64,000 bases of DNA, from NCBI GenBank assembly GCA_024449915.1, contig JAMZAV010000983.1, forward strand, positions 310,001-374,000, in the 5' to 3' direction. This DNA is from Sweltsa coloradensis. Its lineage: Eukaryota > Arthropoda > Insecta > Plecoptera > Chloroperlidae. Of this stretch, positions 46,456-59,654 are shown piece by piece (positions within the stretch are counted from its first letter, which is position 1; every line of letters begins with the position of its first letter). The position numbers were made by a program, and so were the translations under genes. The notes below the pieces were generated by a model that saw nothing but the letters and a program-made list of their open reading frames with translations, had not been told where the DNA came from and ran no database searches.

Positions 46456-48219
46456 ATTTTTATTCACACTTAATGTTCAACAAATTCTTTTTGCGTACAA
46501 TCTAATTAATGTATTCTCTATAACCGTACCTAGGAAATCACTGAATTTACTAGTGCATAATTTCTACATAAACAACGTTAATATTGACGGTAGGCGTCAT
46601 CACTTATTAATGGACGTGTTGCAACAGATGACCACTTTTTTCTTCCGTTTCCCCCAGAAAACAAACTTCCTTGAGAACATTGATGGTTCTTAACAGTTCG
46701 CTTGAATTCTTGCGGAAAAAAAGTAAACACCCCTTCTTTTAAATGTCCTGGCTTCTTATTTGACTTGGCGACATATGCGAGGCAAGATATTTTTATCTAA
46801 GATGATAATTTACTAACAATAATCCTTATAAATAATAACAATACATTTATTCACGGACTACCATCATGTGTTCTTTGATCGAATCGAATGTGTATACGCA
46901 CTGATAAGAAAATGTTCATGTTTATAAGTCGTTGAAAAACTTTCTTCTGTTGCTATGTCCCAGATTAATTTTGAAAGGAACATAATGTTAATTTTATAAC
47001 TACGCAAAATATTTATAATTTCTTTGTTTTATAACAACACATCACATTTTTGTTTCACAACGTCCGACAACGTTTCCTTTTCACTCTAAGAAGGAATATT
47101 GTAATTTACACAAATTCCTTCAAAATCGGTGATCATAGTTCATATTGTTGCTTCTTTAAGCAATAACATCACATTGTTATTTTTACTAATAACACATAAC
47201 TAGATAACCAGAATTTATTGACAAGGAAGAGTATACTGAATTGTAAGAACGCTATAAACCAAATGAACGAATCACTTATGTGTACCCGTGTTGTGCCAAG
47301 TAAATATTGTTAATAATGGAGAAGGCTCGTGCGAAGTGGATCCCGTGTCGGCGCGGAGTCTCCAGCTAGCTACCTCATGTTGTGCTTGGCGACTACTGCA
47401 TCAATACTGGCCGCCCGCCCTGCACGACTGGCTCACAGGTTGCCTAGCCCACAGGCGTGCTCGTCGCGACAATACCACGCGCTTAGCACTCCCATAACAG
47501 CACCCGCGTCTCTCGTTCGGTCTAGCTTGCTTTTTTTTATAAAAGTTTTTGTCTGTTAATTAGGGAATACCATGTCGTAGATTAGGAGTGATGCGTATGC
47601 AAATTAAGAGTGGTTAGCGGTTGGTTACGAGCACAGGGAGGGTAGTTAAGGAAGCGCGGTAAAAAATTCCGAGTTTTTTATTTTGTTTTTTATTGTTATG
47701 ACTGTTTAGTGTTTAGAGACGCCAAACTAAGAGCCGGGGGCCAACTGCACTAAAACAAAAGATAACCCACCACAATGACTACGAGACCTTTGAGAGGTTT
47801 GTTTTAAAGACTGAACTTGGTGCTCAGATCAGATGAGCACACGGCGCACACGAATACGTAGAGATGTTGTGATGTAGGTTAATTCTTAATCCCTTCATAT
47901 TGATGGGTTAGCTAGAGCGCATATTTGAAATCAGTGTATATGTTTCTTTGCGTGGAGGTCCTAGTGCGATTTACGACCTGAATCGTTCGACGGCACACAA
48001 AGCACTTCCTTATGAAGTCAGCCCAACAGAATCACGACAGCCCTTTATTGAGTTAAAACTTTCCAAGACAAACACCGACAAGTCTGGTTTGCAGTCTACC
48101 CTGATGGCCACACGCATCACGTGAGATGCGTACTGAAAGTCATACGAGTTCAGGAGGTTTAATTTGGCTAAGTGCATCCTCTGATTCAGTTCCAACCTTA
48201 CAATAAAAGTGCTTTTTCT
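46456..48219. other. No recognisable gene; GC-richer piece at 47320-47510
   Basis: Two overlapping plus frames at 47288-47559 have no known domain. AT-rich elsewhere. Confidence 0.4.
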
Positions 48220-48425
48220 CTCTCCTTACCCCCGCCTCCCTCGGGCTGGGGCGGAGTGGGTGGGGGTGGGTGGGAGACGCCATTATTGACCATCAGTCTT
48301 GATTAGCAGCGAGATTGTATCACGTGGGACGTGACGTCAGGGCCGAGTCTTGCGCAGTGAGGCGGCGGCTTGTGCGCACGTCACGCGCCTCCCCCTCACC
48401 CCGCGGTTTACACCCTCGAGTGTGG
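48220..48425. promoter_or_regulatory. GC-rich island with CRE, E-box and GC-box motifs
   Basis: GGGGCGGAG (GC box) and G-runs with quadruplex potential lie at 48241-48273. CACGTG is at 48321-48326 and TGACGTCA at 48332-48339. CpG-dense GTGCGCACGTCACGCGC follows. This is the most promoter-like composition in the window. No adjacent first exon is recognised. Confidence 0.35.
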
Positions 48426-49077
48426 AGTTTGGAGAAATCTTTAAGCACCCCCAGATGACAGCACATCCACATAAACCCTTACTAAGGGCGGTAAACACGG
48501 CTTAAAACAATAAAATAGGAAAATCTTCGTTTAATGACGAAGATTTACTGTAGTGTTTTATTATGGAACACAAGATTATGATTATTATGCAAATGTAAGA
48601 ACCTAGTTTGACGAATGTCATTCGTGACGAACAATAGCGAGACTACCAGCGTTTAACAAATTGTACACTAAATTGTTATGATTGGGAATGAATTAAGACT
48701 AAAATTTTTTTGGGGGAGACAAACTAACGATTCTTACTGATATCCTACAAAATGAATCACTAATAAGTTGTTATATTGTATTGAATTGAAATTTAATAAA
48801 CTATAACAATGCATGGAGTATAATAATTTAAATAATAATTCAACACATATCTTGTGATAAGAATAATATTGACTTGGGAGTCGTCCGAGCAACTACGCAC
48901 ACAATCGTGTAATGTCACCCGTTAAACATAATTGATTTCGTTAGCTAAGTGTATATGTACAATATAAAACAGTATACATTATCTTATTAATTTATTTATT
49001 AATTAATTTATTTATAGATACAACAACTGCAGTACTCTTTTCATATTATTATTACTAAACAATGTCGCGCTACCTTG
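48426..49077. other. No recognisable gene
   Basis: AT-rich, with a TTTATT/AATTAA palindromic run at 48985-49017. Confidence 0.45.
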
Positions 49078-49094
49078 ACCCGGCACCTCCACCA
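49078..49094 (+). repeat. 17-nt box, perfect solitary copy
   Basis: ACCCGGCACCTCCACCA preceded by CTTG and followed by AATTAC. Confidence 0.9.
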
Positions 49095-49848
49095 AATTAC
49101 TTACTATAGGGAGAACTCTACACTCGAGAGGTTGTCGCTATGTATGATGCTAATGCTCAATCTGCACAACTATTGTGAGATTTCTTTTTGATGCTGGCAA
49201 AGATTATATATCTTTATAAACCATGCAGCTTAGCAGCGAATCCTTGGGCTACGTTCCAATAGACCAATGTTTTAATTTATTGTCAACCTTTACCCTGACG
49301 ATCTGATCGTACTACTCTTTTACTTTCGCTTTTTCTTCGAAAAAATATTTTTTTAATACAGTTAATATGCGGAATTGCTTCTGAAAAATGTTTAATATAT
49401 ACAAAAGTCAGGAAAATACAATAATTTATAAAAGCTTTCAACAGAAAAAAATCTGTGCAGCTATACAAAGTGCACAATCCTGATTGTGTCTTTCTGCAGT
49501 GCCGGCTCTTAGTTGACGAATACCCTAAATTAACCCAGTGACGTTGGTGAAATAAATTAATGAAATTATAAAATATATCGGCATGCATGTGACTAATTGA
49601 TTTTGATTGACTCCTGACAATTTTTACTATATACAATGTGTATGTATAGTTGCTCACTATGCTACAATCATCCCGTGATGCTTAGACATTTATGATTGTT
49701 TAATGTCTTTCAGTGCTAATTAATAAAACACAACTGCCAATTTCAATTTTAATTTTATACTATAGATGATCGTTTCTCAGAACCCAGCCTCCATGTAAAC
49801 TAATTAGAGTCATCTCGTAAGTGACGCTAATATGCTATCAGCATTTTT
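49095..49848. other. No recognisable gene
   Basis: A 124-codon minus frame (49283-49657) is rich in I, F, Y and K and has no domain, as expected for AT-rich DNA. Confidence 0.4.
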
Positions 49849-50336
49849 ATGGTTTTAGTAACAAAAATAGTTGTACACTAAACACCAAATAACATTTGTT
49901 TTGATCACAAGAAATTGGTTTGTCTGCATGGTAAGAACGCTTTTATTGATTAAGGTTAATAATTTTGAATTCCTCGAAATATACATTTTATATTATTAGT
50001 GACTCAACATGTATGCGATTTATGATGCCACATCATTGAAATAACCTAGCGTAAACATCAAACAGTATGAATTACACTACATCGTTAAAGTACCGGGTAT
50101 GGTAGAAAAGCAGTATTTTCCCAGTATTGATATAGGTTATTTCAATGATGTGACACCATAAATCACAGACATGTTGTGTCACTAAATGGAAAGTGGATAA
50201 TTCAAGGAAATCAATAATTATTAATTAACCTTACAGTTAAAAAAATTCTTACTATGCAACTAAACCAAATTGCTTGTCATTAAAACAAATATTGTTTGGT
50301 GTTAAATGTACAACTGTGTTTGGTACAAAAACCATA
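49849..50336. mobile_element. Foldback element with ~200 bp inverted arms
   Basis: Arms 49849-50047 and 50134-50336 are imperfect reverse complements. Examples are CACATCATTGAAATAACCT with AGGTTATTTCAATGATGTG, and TATGGTTTTAGTAAC with GGTACAAAAACCATA. The ~86 bp spacer has GTACCGGGTATGG (50090-50102) at its exact centre, similar to the end of the 17-nt box and its flank at 384-396. It is non-coding. Confidence 0.8.
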
Positions 50337-50964
50337 GACATTCTGATATCATAATAAGAGTTCTGTAGTTGTTGTGTGTCTATTTTGTTGTTCATAAATT
50401 TATTTTTTATGATTACTTTTAGTATTATTAATATCATCATTGTTGCTATATTATAAGCAAAGAACACTAACACTGCTACTTATTGTGCTATTTTATTTTA
50501 TTGTTAAATTAAATTTTATGATTTTATAAATTTGCTAAATAATTGAGTAACGAAATAATTTATGTAATACTTAATTGTATGAGAAGGTGGTACGTACAAT
50601 GTAAACAGTGATGTGTAGAAGATTAATGGTGTAATATTTCAGATATATCAGTCAACAACACGAGTGTCGGTGTGCGTGATATAATGTACATGGTTGTTGT
50701 TGGATGGGTATAGCTGGGTTGAGTATGTGCAATGTTTATTTGTATGGATATTTACAAGGTTGTCAGTAGGGCTGTGCGGGTAGAGATTTTGACAGTCGGA
50801 TCGAGTAGGGAAACGACGGCTGTTATAATACTGCATGCTAAAATGGGCAATTAATTTTATTTGTGAAGAATCTTACAATATAATTTTCTCCCAAATTCAT
50901 TTCCAGTTGTCTGGATTTTCATTGAATGGCATATTGTATGCAAGCTAAAATTAAAATTGTCTGG
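50337..50964. other. No recognisable gene
   Basis: AT-rich with short frames only. Confidence 0.4.
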
Positions 50965-51010
50965 ACCGGCACCTCCACCAAAAAAGTTTGTAAATCCTGG
51001 ACCGCCACCA
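50965..51010 (+). repeat. 17-nt box plus a decayed second copy
   Basis: ACCGGCACCTCCACCA (one C short) at 50965-50980, then TCCTGGACCGCCACCA ending at 51010. Both are preceded by CTGG, suggesting a ~30 bp duplication. A 14-bp palindrome CCCGAAATTTCGGG follows near 51077-51090. Confidence 0.75.
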
Positions 51011-52080
51011 ATATTGTTTTGTTACTCGAAATTTGGGTATCTTTTTTGACGATCGGGTCTACCCCCAAATACCCGACCCGAAATTTCGGGTACCCACACC
51101 CCACTAGTTGTCAGTCGGGGTGTAAAATCATCATTTTTATTAGTAGTGTTACAAAATAGTATTAGTTTTTGTTAGTTAACAAAATCTATATAGCGACTTT
51201 TTTTTTGCAACAAAGAGGAATTGATAAGGTTGTATATAAGTGAAAACGTTTTTAACACGGACATGTATTAAATACATTTTAAATTAGTTTTTGTAACAGT
51301 ACAAAAACTGTAGTTGTGTTAACAAAACAATTTGAGAGACCTGTAAACCAACAAACACACTACTTAAAACGCAACATGTTGTAAATGCAATGTGAGTTAT
51401 AATATTCAGTTGTCTCTGTATAAGTAGCCTCGTAACTTACGTTGCTGACTTCGCGTCAACACGTACGTTCCATGCATCACGATGTGGGCCATGGATCTAT
51501 TAAAGATTTCTTGTTTGATATGGTGGATGGGTGGGGCCGAGTAATGTATCCTCGTTACCCTGGTATCCATGGTGACGAGGCGCCCCCGCCCCTGCCCCCG
51601 GCCCCGTCCGCCGCCGCCGACCGCAATGCCAACCCACCCCCTCCTCCGGCCGGCATACGTTGTCATCCCGGCAAAACTACTTCCAAATAAACTCGCCCCA
51701 TTGCTGCGACAGAACCACAGAGATAAGAGACGGTTTGCGATAACCGTTCATCAAACACATAACCGTTCTCGGGGATTGTTTGAGGCTTCACATAATTCAT
51801 TTAGTCGACATTTTTATGTGTTTCTCTTGCCAGAATATCTTCATTTTACAACTAGAGAATGAAAACTCAATTAATTGTACGTTTACAGAGCGCGGCAAGA
51901 TGTGGCAACGTGAGTGGTTATGTGTAATATACAACAACGTTTGCTTCACTATTTATATTTGGATATATACTGCAACATTTCATTGTAATCGATGAAAATA
52001 ACGTATTATACAATGTGTTAACCTGAGGATAAGTAACAGAGTGTTTAAAATTAAAATATAAACATAATGCAATATTGATT
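51011..52080. other. No confirmed gene; GC-rich piece at 51570-51660
   Basis: The plus frame 51442-51690 (82 codons) contains a proline-rich tail (PPPLPPAPS, PPPPPAG) encoded by the GC-rich piece. It has no recognised domain and no clear splice pair. It might be a fragment of an exon, or just C-rich DNA. Confidence 0.25.
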
Positions 52081-52081
52081 T

Positions 52082-52170
52082 ATGAGTTATCTGTTAGACC
52101 GTTGACTCAACGGTTAGACTGGTTAAAAGTGTTATTCTATATAGGCAATTGTTTGAAACCGGCTTCACAA
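52082..52170 (+). pseudogene. Weak tRNA-like sequence
   Basis: TTAGACTGGTTAAAAGTG resembles an A-box and TGTTTGAAACC a B-box at about the right distance. The stems do not pair properly. Confidence 0.25.
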
Positions 52171-52972
52171 AACGATTATAAATAGTGTTGATTCGATTTT
52201 ATTTTTATTTTTTTAAATACCTACATTGCAGTACTTGTAGTAGTACTTGCATCCTAAAGCTGTATCATAATCAGACGTATCATCTCGTTCATAACAACAC
52301 TATTTAAAATAGTTAGGGTGGACGTTTTAAGTAGAAACTATATCATAATATTCTCGAAGTCTCTTTCAAGCGTTTGAATCAAACTTATTCTCATCGTCTC
52401 ATAGAAGTATCACCGGTTTTAAATCAAGACATCGGCAGACTTGAACGCATATGAAGATGGCATTGTAATTAATTACTTCATCAACAATTTATGTCTCCTT
52501 ACTTATAAACACTTCAAAAATAATAATTTAAAGATAATATTTTGTTTTTCGATATTGATCAAATGCAGTTCTTTTTTGATACCCCACACACGCACTACTA
52601 ATTTGATTAATATTTCGTAAGAAACACAATGGTAAATGGGGATCTGTCAACAAGTGTTTGACGAGGTCAGTGATAAACGCAACAAGAAACCCTATAGGTT
52701 TTCGCTGAACGGCTAACGTCCTTGGTCTAATTAACTAGTATTTCCCAACTTGTTTTCTTCGAGCAAGAGGCATGTGATGAAAACAAAGGCATCCGGTCAT
52801 GTGATGCACATGACCAAGAGGACTGGCGTCGTAGCTTGCTCTCATTATCTTTCAAACTATCCAGCACGTGGTATCCAAGGTGAATCACAAAGACAAGTAC
52901 TGGGTGAAGTCAGCTCAGCAAAGATCCGACATATCATTTTATACCAACAAGCAGATATGTTTTGGTGGAGGG
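52171..52972. other. No recognisable gene
   Basis: AT-rich. Frames at 52750-53188 overlap the box and have no domain. Confidence 0.4.
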
Positions 52973-52989
52973 GCCGGGTTCGTCACGAA
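52973..52989 (-). repeat. 17-nt box, one change
   Basis: TGGTGGAGGGGCCGGGT; the flanks are unrelated to other copies. Confidence 0.8.
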
Positions 52990-53273
52990 CTCACTTTTTC
53001 TCCACTGTATTATTATTTTCCCTTTGGAATTTAGATTAATAATACATTCAAAATATAAAAGGAAACAAATTGTGTATATCTTTCTACTAATAAATTCGCT
53101 TTACTTCGATCAAGTTTATGTACATCGTGTTCAACGTTTATTAGATCATTTGACGGTTTTACTTTTAATACGTCTCGTTGATTATTAATTCATGGTTTAA
53201 TCTGTGCTTGATTCTCGTATCTGGCTGCAGAGTTTGCTTCTTGCCGCGATGAATGATGGGAAAGATTCCCTCC

Positions 53274-53275
<2 letters not shown>

Positions 53276-53345
<70 letters not shown>

Positions 53346-53346
53346 C
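53276..53346. repeat. CT microsatellite
   Basis: About 33 CT repeats with one TTT interruption. The RERERE and SLSLSL frames across it are artefacts. Confidence 0.98.
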
Positions 53347-53865
53347 CGCGCACTCGAAACTTTCCACCCAACTTTGTTCACGCAAAGTTTAATCATCTGC
53401 TTAAAGACGTGCACGGTACATCATAAAGTTACCCTCACTTAACGGTTTAGCTGAGAAGACGCAAACTCTTGTCAAGAACTGAACTTAACAAATACTATTT
53501 CTACAGTTTCAACTAATAAAGATAGAACTAACACAACAAGATGTTTGAGAATGATGTACTTTTGGTTTTATCAGGTGAAAACTTTGGAATCTCAACGTAT
53601 CAAATTGAGTACCAGCTAAACAGAAATAGATTGTTAAGATTAGATTAGATTATGTTAAAATTAAAAGGAATGTCATATGAAACATGTTGGGGTGCTTATG
53701 AGTGCGTGTATGTGCGTTTACCAATTTTGTCAATCAATAAACAGGACACTTGGCCTGATATTATTATGACATAGGAAATAAATAACGCCAGTAATTTTTA
53801 CCTTTTTTTGCTTCTTGTTTAAAAAAGGTAGTGTAACATTAATAGCTAATGATTAAATGACATTA
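53347..53865. other. No recognisable gene
   Basis: AT-rich spacer. Confidence 0.45.
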
Positions 53866-54443
53866 TTGGATGAGCGTAGCGAGCGGAAGCGAAGACTTCA
53901 ATTTCACTGACCCCCAAAAAATTTAGCTCGGGTGTTTTTTTTTTTTTTTTCTGTCTGTTCGCTCTCTACCGGGCAAACGGCATATGCGATCTTGATGAAA
54001 ATTTTAGGGGACCTTCGTTTTCTCTGAACTTAGAGGTGTATTGTTTTTGGGTACAATCGAAGAAATATTTCTCATGAATATCGTACTTATACGATTTTTT
54101 TTCGATTTTTAGTGCGATATTTTCGTCACATTTGGGCCGATTCTGACCAAACGGTGGGGCTACAACGTTCATATTTCCAGACATTAGATTGGTGATGTAG
54201 TACCTTTTGAAAGAAAAAGTTGAAAAAGTTAGTCAGAATCCACAGAAAAAAGGTTTAATATGAGTTTTTTGAATATTATAATACCAATTAACAAGTAACA
54301 ATAGAAACTTGACAACAATCACCTACAATGCATTCAAAAAGCACTTGCAAAGAAAAAGTGCGAACAAACGCACAAAACGCAAACAAAAAACTTACAAAAA
54401 AACGCTCATCCATCAACGCGGCGGGACTTTAGCGTTTTCCTAG
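53866..54443 (+). mobile_element. Helentron-like element, complete plus-strand copy
   Basis: It starts TTGGATGAGCGTAGCGAGCG, then CTTCAATTTCACTGACCCCC, a T-run and CTGTCTGTTCGCTCTCTACC. It shares its interior with the 31311 copy but has only one of the two ~170 bp internal blocks. Near the end are CGCTCATCCA (54403-54412), ATCAACGCGGCGGGACTTTA and CCTAG before T. Close identity with the 31311 copy suggests recent activity of the family. Confidence 0.85.
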
Positions 54444-57400
54444 TTTATTTAAATAATATTTCTTATCTAAACGTACACGTGACCATGTTATTATATAAAA
54501 ATAAGTTAAGCTAAAATGGGGAATGTCTTTCAGATAAGCAAACATATTTTGCATTGGTAACTGAGAGCACGGATGTCTTACAACTTTGCAGTGTTGTTAC
54601 AAAGAAGACAAGACAATCATTATAGTAATGTTAGAAATTAGAAATGTATTATTTTCTTAAAGTATGATTGTCTAAATAAATGAAAATATTTGTCATGCAC
54701 AAAATTGATCTATTGGTGACACATTCATGTTTTCTGTCTGAAGGAATATCAAGATTATTGTGATTGTAAAATGTCAAATCAAATCTTTTCTGAAATGAGG
54801 TCGAAAACTGCTAGTTCGTTCGTGTTATTGAACCGGGAAAAGAGGATACAGGATCTTGATTTCTGAGTGGTGCTTTGTATAATTACATAATATTGCGTTT
54901 TGCCTGTTTTGCTATGACGCTTGAACCACGCCGCAAGTAACACTATTGTTATCACCCAGCTTCGCTAATATGTTTGCAAAGCGTAATGTTTTCAACGAGA
55001 ATCTTTCCCCCGACCCCTGTAGGAATTAATTTAATTGGCGCTTCAAGTGAGGGGAAAACATTGCCACGCCATTTTGTTTAAAGCTCCCACTTAACTTGGT
55101 TTCCAGACACTTAGCAGGTTCTTTGTCCGCTTCACTGCCGGAACTGAGAGGGGTCCAGCTCGCTGGGAGCTGCGGCCTCCCGTGGGATGTAAGGGAATTA
55201 TTCGGGTTTATATTGGCGGAATGCAAACTGTTGGTGGACGTGATAGAATTAAGAATGTTTTTAATGGTTCATTAAATTTATTGGACGCTAGTAAAACCTA
55301 ATTAAGAAAGGAAATGGACTACGTCTGAAATCTTTAGTAGGATATCTTTATAACGTCAGCACAATTTTGACGACTGTTTCCAAAAATGACATCATTTACC
55401 TTTTTAACACACAAAAGTGAAGACATACATTTATGTTAAAGCGCTATGTTTAGACTCCTACAGGCTGTTTAACAGTATATTTTGAAATCGTAGGAAGACG
55501 ATGAACCACTGCTGGTAAAAGATTGTTTTGGATTCTACGTTCGAATTGCACTCTAAAAATGTGTATTGATGTATTTAGTTCTGGTGACACTGCGACGTTT
55601 CGGGTGCTCACATTCTTCACAATAGGTTAAATGCTTACACCAAAGATTATAAAATGCTCACACTATTGCACTAAACGTAAATGCCTTGTCGTGTATATAC
55701 AGTTTGAACCGTCCACACGTTATTGCTGAACTTCAACGTGACGTTGGATGAAATACTTTTGTAGCTGCTATCTATCCCAGGGCTAATGAGGGTGTGTTTG
55801 TATTACAAATACATCTTTACTCTTCTCTGCCACCTCCTCGAAGAACCCTTCTTTGATGTAGACGCCGATAAATCGTACCTTGGGGATCGGATTCTATTGC
55901 TCGTATTCATAGAGGGCATCTGAAACCCAGTTCCGTGGCTACAACCTACTGACTAACTGTACACTGCCCAATACCTTACCTTTCTATGTAATTCATTTCA
56001 CAAATCATTTAAAGAAAGCAACCAATTTATTAAGGCTATACTTCTTAGATTTTAAAAAAATGGTAAAAGTAAAGTGTCTATTACCCAGTTACAAAGTGGT
56101 GTCAAATTGTGTGGGAAAGGGTTGTTTTACCTCGCCATCCTTTCCCACTATGCGACTATGTATCTTCATGTCAGGCTGGATCTAGCGCTCTAAGTAGTGT
56201 CGTTTTCTTAGAAGAATAAGAAATAACGCATTTACTTTTATCCCACAAGGAGACCCATACGAACAGTACTTTCAGGTGTATCATTGCTCGATGTCAATCG
56301 CGATTGTGACAACATTCATACTAAAATAGCCCGGAAACTTAAAGATTTCCATATAGTAAGGCCTCTGCTATTATTTCAAATAAATTTTACACGTTATTGC
56401 CCTGAACGACTCGCAATATACGTGAACCATGAAGTCCATCTCCACAACTGAACGTGAATTGCAATATTGAACCGAATGCATTGCGCCTGCAAGTAATGTG
56501 CTTGCTGTTCCACGCACTACAGCAGTCACTGCAGTGGGGTGATATCCGCAGGGACCGACCAGCAGCTTGCTCGCTATAATGTCAGCTCCCCAGACGTACG
56601 GGGCCGCACAACTTAATTGCTTCCATTGAATTAGCATTCAGACCGTATTGTACGCGCCTCGTGGCCCACTCCCGGTGGACGGGCTAGGGAACATCACTGG
56701 AATAGGGAGACATGGTATCACTGATTGCGATTCCGAGCCCATCCATGCATTGAGACACTATATAGTCAGTGTGGGGTTTATCTAGACTGGCTCCACTTCC
56801 TAATTTCTGATCTATGGCGACATTGCTGAGTAACAGAATAGCAATAATATAATAAATAAAAACTACTTCTCGTATCTTTTTGATTAAAAAAATGTTTTAA
56901 AAGTATTAATTTTTAAAAACAAAATATGATGGTTGGACCGATAGAGTAAGCTCTCAGTACGTTGTACTCAATAATCTTATTCAGGTCGTCCCAGATTTGA
57001 CACCTTTACCACACACAATGCTGACTGAAGTTTTTGTTGTGGTTTCCTCAGTACAATACATATGCCAAGATTGAATCGTTAATAATTAGTTCTAAGACCC
57101 CCCCCCCCCCACTCCGCCATCCAAATATCCACACATCCTTTACATGGTTTCTCTAGGTTATGTTTCCTGCAAATAACGTGCATGATAAAAGTGAACGGAA
57201 CTCAAGGAGTATATAATATAACATATATTTACGGAATTTATTAAATCTCCTTAATTATTTACATCTGGAAGGCAAAAAAACTGATTTGAAGTTATTTAAG
57301 AATGAAAATTGTGCCATTTATACCGACCGTGGTCTCCATCTGCTCTTAATTCATGGGTCATTTAAAAGATGTTATTGCAAGAAGTTGAGGTCACTATTGA

Positions 57401-57520
57401 ACTTGAAGGTCATTCTCCTAAAAATAACAATTCAATATTTTCCTTGATATTTGCATTCATTGTTTTAATATTGAGTTCGAGAAATGAACGAAAATTTGTC
57501 TCATCTTAATAATGTCTGTT
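54444..57520. other. No recognisable gene
   Basis: Two blocks of normal GC (55020-55230 and 56400-56800) carry short minus frames (66 and 88 codons) with no known domain. A C-run lies at 57098-57110. The 55020-55230 block could be a conserved non-coding element; this cannot be tested here. Confidence 0.4.
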
Positions 57521-57537
57521 ATCCGGCACCTCCACCA
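57521..57537 (+). repeat. 17-nt box, one change
   Basis: ATCCGGCACCTCCACCA between TGTT and ACTGG. Confidence 0.85.
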
Positions 57538-58499
57538 ACTGGAGATAATAGTCTTTTTCGGTGACTAGAGAGTACATTTCAAAACAACATCAAGAGGGTT
57601 TAAAAAAAGAGACTCACGACGTATGGATACCACTTGGACAGCTGAAAGCGGGAGAAATGCAACTTTTGATAAGTATAAAGAAAGTTATAAAACTGTAAAA
57701 TTTGAGAAGCAGTATAATCAAAAAGAAATTAAGACGGAATAATTTGATGAGGTTGAAATTCGGAAAGAGCTTCTAATACGGTTTGGAAATAGAAAAGAGG
57801 AGATTGGATAGAAACCCAAACCATTCTCTGAAGCGGCAGAGGAGGGTAAAAGTAAAATAGTAACTAGGAAGACCAAGATAAAATTAAGGAAGATTGATTG
57901 AAGAAGGGGAGATAGAAGAGCGGGATAAATCTAGGGACCAGGCGAGATGAGTGAGGATAATGTAAGACATCAAAGAGTGCAATACATTGGCAAGATCCAG
58001 ATGCACAAGAAAATGACCACTTTGAGCCTGGCAACCTCAGCACATATCAGTTTCATCCCCCAGATTTCGCTGTAAAAACTGCTACCTAGTTTACCTGTCG
58101 AAGTTGGAAGTATTATTATCACATCACATAATATGCATGTTCGTATTTCCTTCATAGTATGTGTGTGTGAGCACTTATGTTACTTTCTGTGTGTGTCCAG
58201 TAACCAAAGAGAGTGAAGAAATACCAACTGTACGTTACGGTGACGTCTTTATGGAGTGCAATATGTATCTTAGTTCTTTGATCGGCGGAGCTGACTCGCC
58301 GCCTACAACCAATCTGATGTCACTATGATCGACATAGGGTACACGGACAAATACTTCGCCAATCAAAGTCTGCCAAGAACTTCTAGGATGGGCAGAAAGC
58401 ATGTCTCTCACATTGAGTGCATTAACCGCTTCCAAATATTCTGAAAGGAAAACTTTGCTGGGAATTAAATCGATTTGTAGACGCAACTTCATAATATGA
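57538..58499. other. No recognisable gene
   Basis: A purine-rich stretch (57590-57950, AGGAAGA-type) has no frame. Minus frames at 57970-58155 and 58235-58492 have no domain. Confidence 0.4.
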
Positions 58500-59035
58500 T
58501 AGGCATACAGCTGCTACATGCTGTTGCCCTATGACATGACGGTATCAGGCTGAAAGAATAAAAAATAAAAATAAAAATCGTATTTAGAGTCTACCCACTC
58601 AGTCACAGAACTGATTTTCAGTGGGGGACATTAAATTTAAAGCCGACCAAGCCAACCCTGTAGGCGCCAACACCATCGACGAGCGAACCAACATAGAGAT
58701 CAGCCCATTCAAGTAGGAATCACCGATCAATCAAGCTAGACACGGCTGATTCGGAACCACCTTAAACTTTAATTTGTGTCTTTTTGCTAGTACGGCAACA
58801 AAGTCACTGTTTACGTTAAAAAAGTACATGGCCATGAAGGGACAGTATCAGGTGTGAATGAATGTTTTAGAAGTGCATAGTATGTTTGAGTGCGCCCCAG
58901 TCAATGTGCAGACATGCATGCATGGAGGACAGGCACATGGACAGCTGCTACATATGCTGCAGCCCTAGGATAGGGACAGTATCAGGTGTGAATGAATGTT
59001 TTAGAAGTGCATAGTATGTTTGAGTGCGCCCATGG
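58500..59035 (+). repeat. Tandem repeat, ~134 bp unit
   Basis: GGGACAGTATCAGGTGTGAA through GTTTGAGTGCGCCC occurs at 58839-58897 and again at 58973-59031, 134 bp apart. The preceding ACAGCTGCTACATATGCTGC part is present at 58939, and in diverged form at ~58507 (ACAGCTGCTACATGCTGTTG, GGTATCAGGCTGAA). That indicates at least three copies, one of them interrupted. Confidence 0.85.
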
Positions 59036-59654
59036 GACATGCACACAGAGATCGCACGAGGAAGTCCCACGATGCCTTCTATAATTTCATTACCACCGAG
59101 GGTTAGGCCCGCGAGTACTAAACCCCGCGACATTGAGTCGATTATCCACTTAGTGAAGCGATTACTGCAACACTAACATCGACTCCCCTCCCCAACCCAT
59201 CCCTGCTAACCACCCCCCCTCTCTCTTCCACCACCAAACCGAAACCTATACCATACTTTGCAAAACTGCAAAGGAGCAGTGAGTCTATAGCAGGTGCATG
59301 TGGACAGAGTCAATCTCCGTTCCGTAGTAGTAAGTGATTTACAGCCACTTACCACTTAGACTCTTGCGTAATGGGTTCTTGTAACCTATGATCTAGTTAC
59401 AGATTTATTTATTAATTCCCACTCGTTATTGTATAGTTAGCTCACAACGCTTAAATCAACCAATGTTACAGCCTCTTTATTTTTAACATTTTACACATTT
59501 TTTAACGTCAGTTAAATATTTTCGTTTCGACCGTTTGTTTTTAAATTATAAATTAAATAAATGCATTTTATTGACACATTCAACTGAACTGAAAGCGAAC
59601 TGAAAAGTGCTCAGAACGCGTTTCGGAGATTACTCCAACAAATTTCTAGCAACG
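59036..59654. other. No recognisable gene
   Basis: C-rich patch at 59180-59250 followed by AT-rich DNA. Confidence 0.4.

Noticed and set aside
53165..53392. Arg-Glu and Ser-Leu repeat frames on both strands
   Set aside because: They are translations of the CT dinucleotide repeat.
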